DNA from: Massilia sp. UBA2604
GTDB lineage: Bacteria > Pseudomonadota > Gammaproteobacteria > Burkholderiales > Burkholderiaceae_D
Direction: 5' to 3'
Assembly: GCA_002339265.1 (NCBI GenBank)
Contig: DDKG01000347.1
Span: forward strand, 1 to 30,707
DNA: 30,707 bases
Under the pieces are notes generated by a model, which saw only the letters and a list, made by a program, of their open reading frames with translations, did no database searches and was not told the origin of the DNA. The first letter of the stretch is position 1; each line of letters opens with the position of its first letter. This document shows, piece after piece, positions 30,351 through 30,707 of this stretch. The position numbers and the translations under genes are program-made.

Positions 30351-30707
30351 ATGATGCGCAGCATGAACTTCGTGCGCATATTTCTTCGGGCCGCGGGCCT
30401 GGCGGCGGCACTGGCGTGCCTGCCGGCCGCCGGCCAGCCGCGCGCCGCCGAATGCCTGATCCCATCGAAGCCCGGCGGCGGCATGGACCTGACCTGCAAG
30501 CTGGCCCAGAAAGCCCTGCACGGCCAGCCCGGCGCGCCCGAGCTGCAGCTGAGCTACCTGCCGGGCGGCGTGGGCGCCGTGGCCTGGCACACGATGGTGT
30601 CGCAGCGGCGCGCCGAAGCCAATACCCTCGTCACTTTTTCCGGCGGCTCGGTGCTCAATCTCGCGCTCGGAAAATTCGGCGACGCGGACGTCGACGACGT
30701 GCGCTGG
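30351..30707 (+). CDS. tctC: TctC/Bug-type tricarboxylate-binding protein (5' part)
   Basis: The first ~119 codons of a periplasmic substrate-binding protein; the window ends inside the gene. The signal peptide is MNFVRIFLRAAGLAAALACL with cleavage after GQPRA or nearby. The mature start ECLIPSKPGGGMDLTCKLAQ is the Bug/TctC signature, and LSYLPGGVGAVAWHTMVSQR and VTFSGGSVLNLALGKFG match later family blocks. The start may be the ATG at 30351 or that at 30363 in the same frame; neither has a clear ribosome-binding site. It follows the porin by 7 bp and should feed a TctAB membrane complex encoded beyond the window. Confidence 0.85.
   Translation, partial: MMRSMNFVRIFLRAAGLAAALACLPAAGQPRAAECLIPSKPGGGMDLTCKLAQKALHGQPGAPELQLSYLPGGVGAVAWHTMVSQRRAEANTLVTFSGGSVLNLALGKFGDADVDDVRW

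Overview
The window is GC-rich chromosomal DNA of a Gram-negative betaproteobacterium, most likely an Oxalobacteraceae/Massilia-type organism. This is inferred from the strong G/C third-position bias, the mix of genes (secreted M4 and M14 peptidases, a tricarboxylate-uptake module with porin and Bug-type binding protein, a CHASE-PAS-GGDEF-EAL protein), a VPEPST motif typical of PEP-CTERM producers, and a 100-bp hairpin repeat. No phage, transposase, rRNA or CRISPR array is visible.

Layout. (1) 1-2023: 3' end of a tRNA-Ser gene with its terminator, a 101-bp inverted-repeat element, a Fur-box-like site and a secreted M14 zinc carboxypeptidase. (2) 2034-5423: an orphan NarL-type response regulator, a stand-alone winged-helix protein, a SAM methyltransferase, a 60-aa protein and a YpfJ-type membrane metallopeptidase. 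(3) 5602-7486: a zinc alcohol dehydrogenase paired with a His-rich membrane protein, closed by a long hairpin. (4) 7574-11572: a thermolysin-type M4 protease, an M23 endopeptidase, an L,D-transpeptidase and a 2Fe-2S ferredoxin. (5) 11598-12497: two uncharacterised small genes. (6) 12646-14923: a GlxA/AraC-type regulator divergent from glutathione-dependent formaldehyde dehydrogenase (frmA), with a 21-bp-phased direct repeat between them. (7) 14917-17586: a leftward group of an alpha/beta hydrolase, a kelch protein and an apparent deletion chimera joining a receiver domain to the back half of a PHB-depolymerase-like esterase. (8) 17747-19543: six small uncharacterised genes separated by strong hairpins. 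(9) 19681-23424: a c-di-GMP turnover protein and a spermidine-synthase-like protein. (10) 23529-25223: an accessory islet with less extreme codon use, holding a mazEF-type toxin-antitoxin pair, short ORFs and a protein with uracil-DNA-glycosylase-like motifs. (11) 25297-30707: a tricarboxylate (citrate) module with a CitMHS transporter, TctE sensor kinase, TctD regulator, porin and the start of TctC.

The last module is the best integrated. Two promoters, one leftward before the CitMHS gene and one rightward before the porin-tctC operon, share the same architecture: TGAAAG-like boxes repeated every 11 bp, then exactly 11 bp, then TATAGT. This suggests that TctD activates both the secondary transporter and the porin/TctC uptake route. 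The clearest anomaly is the in-frame receiver-esterase chimera at 14917-15651. No complete new multi-gene system can be proven from sequence alone; the toxin-antitoxin/UDG-like islet and the phased TctD boxes are the most testable leads.
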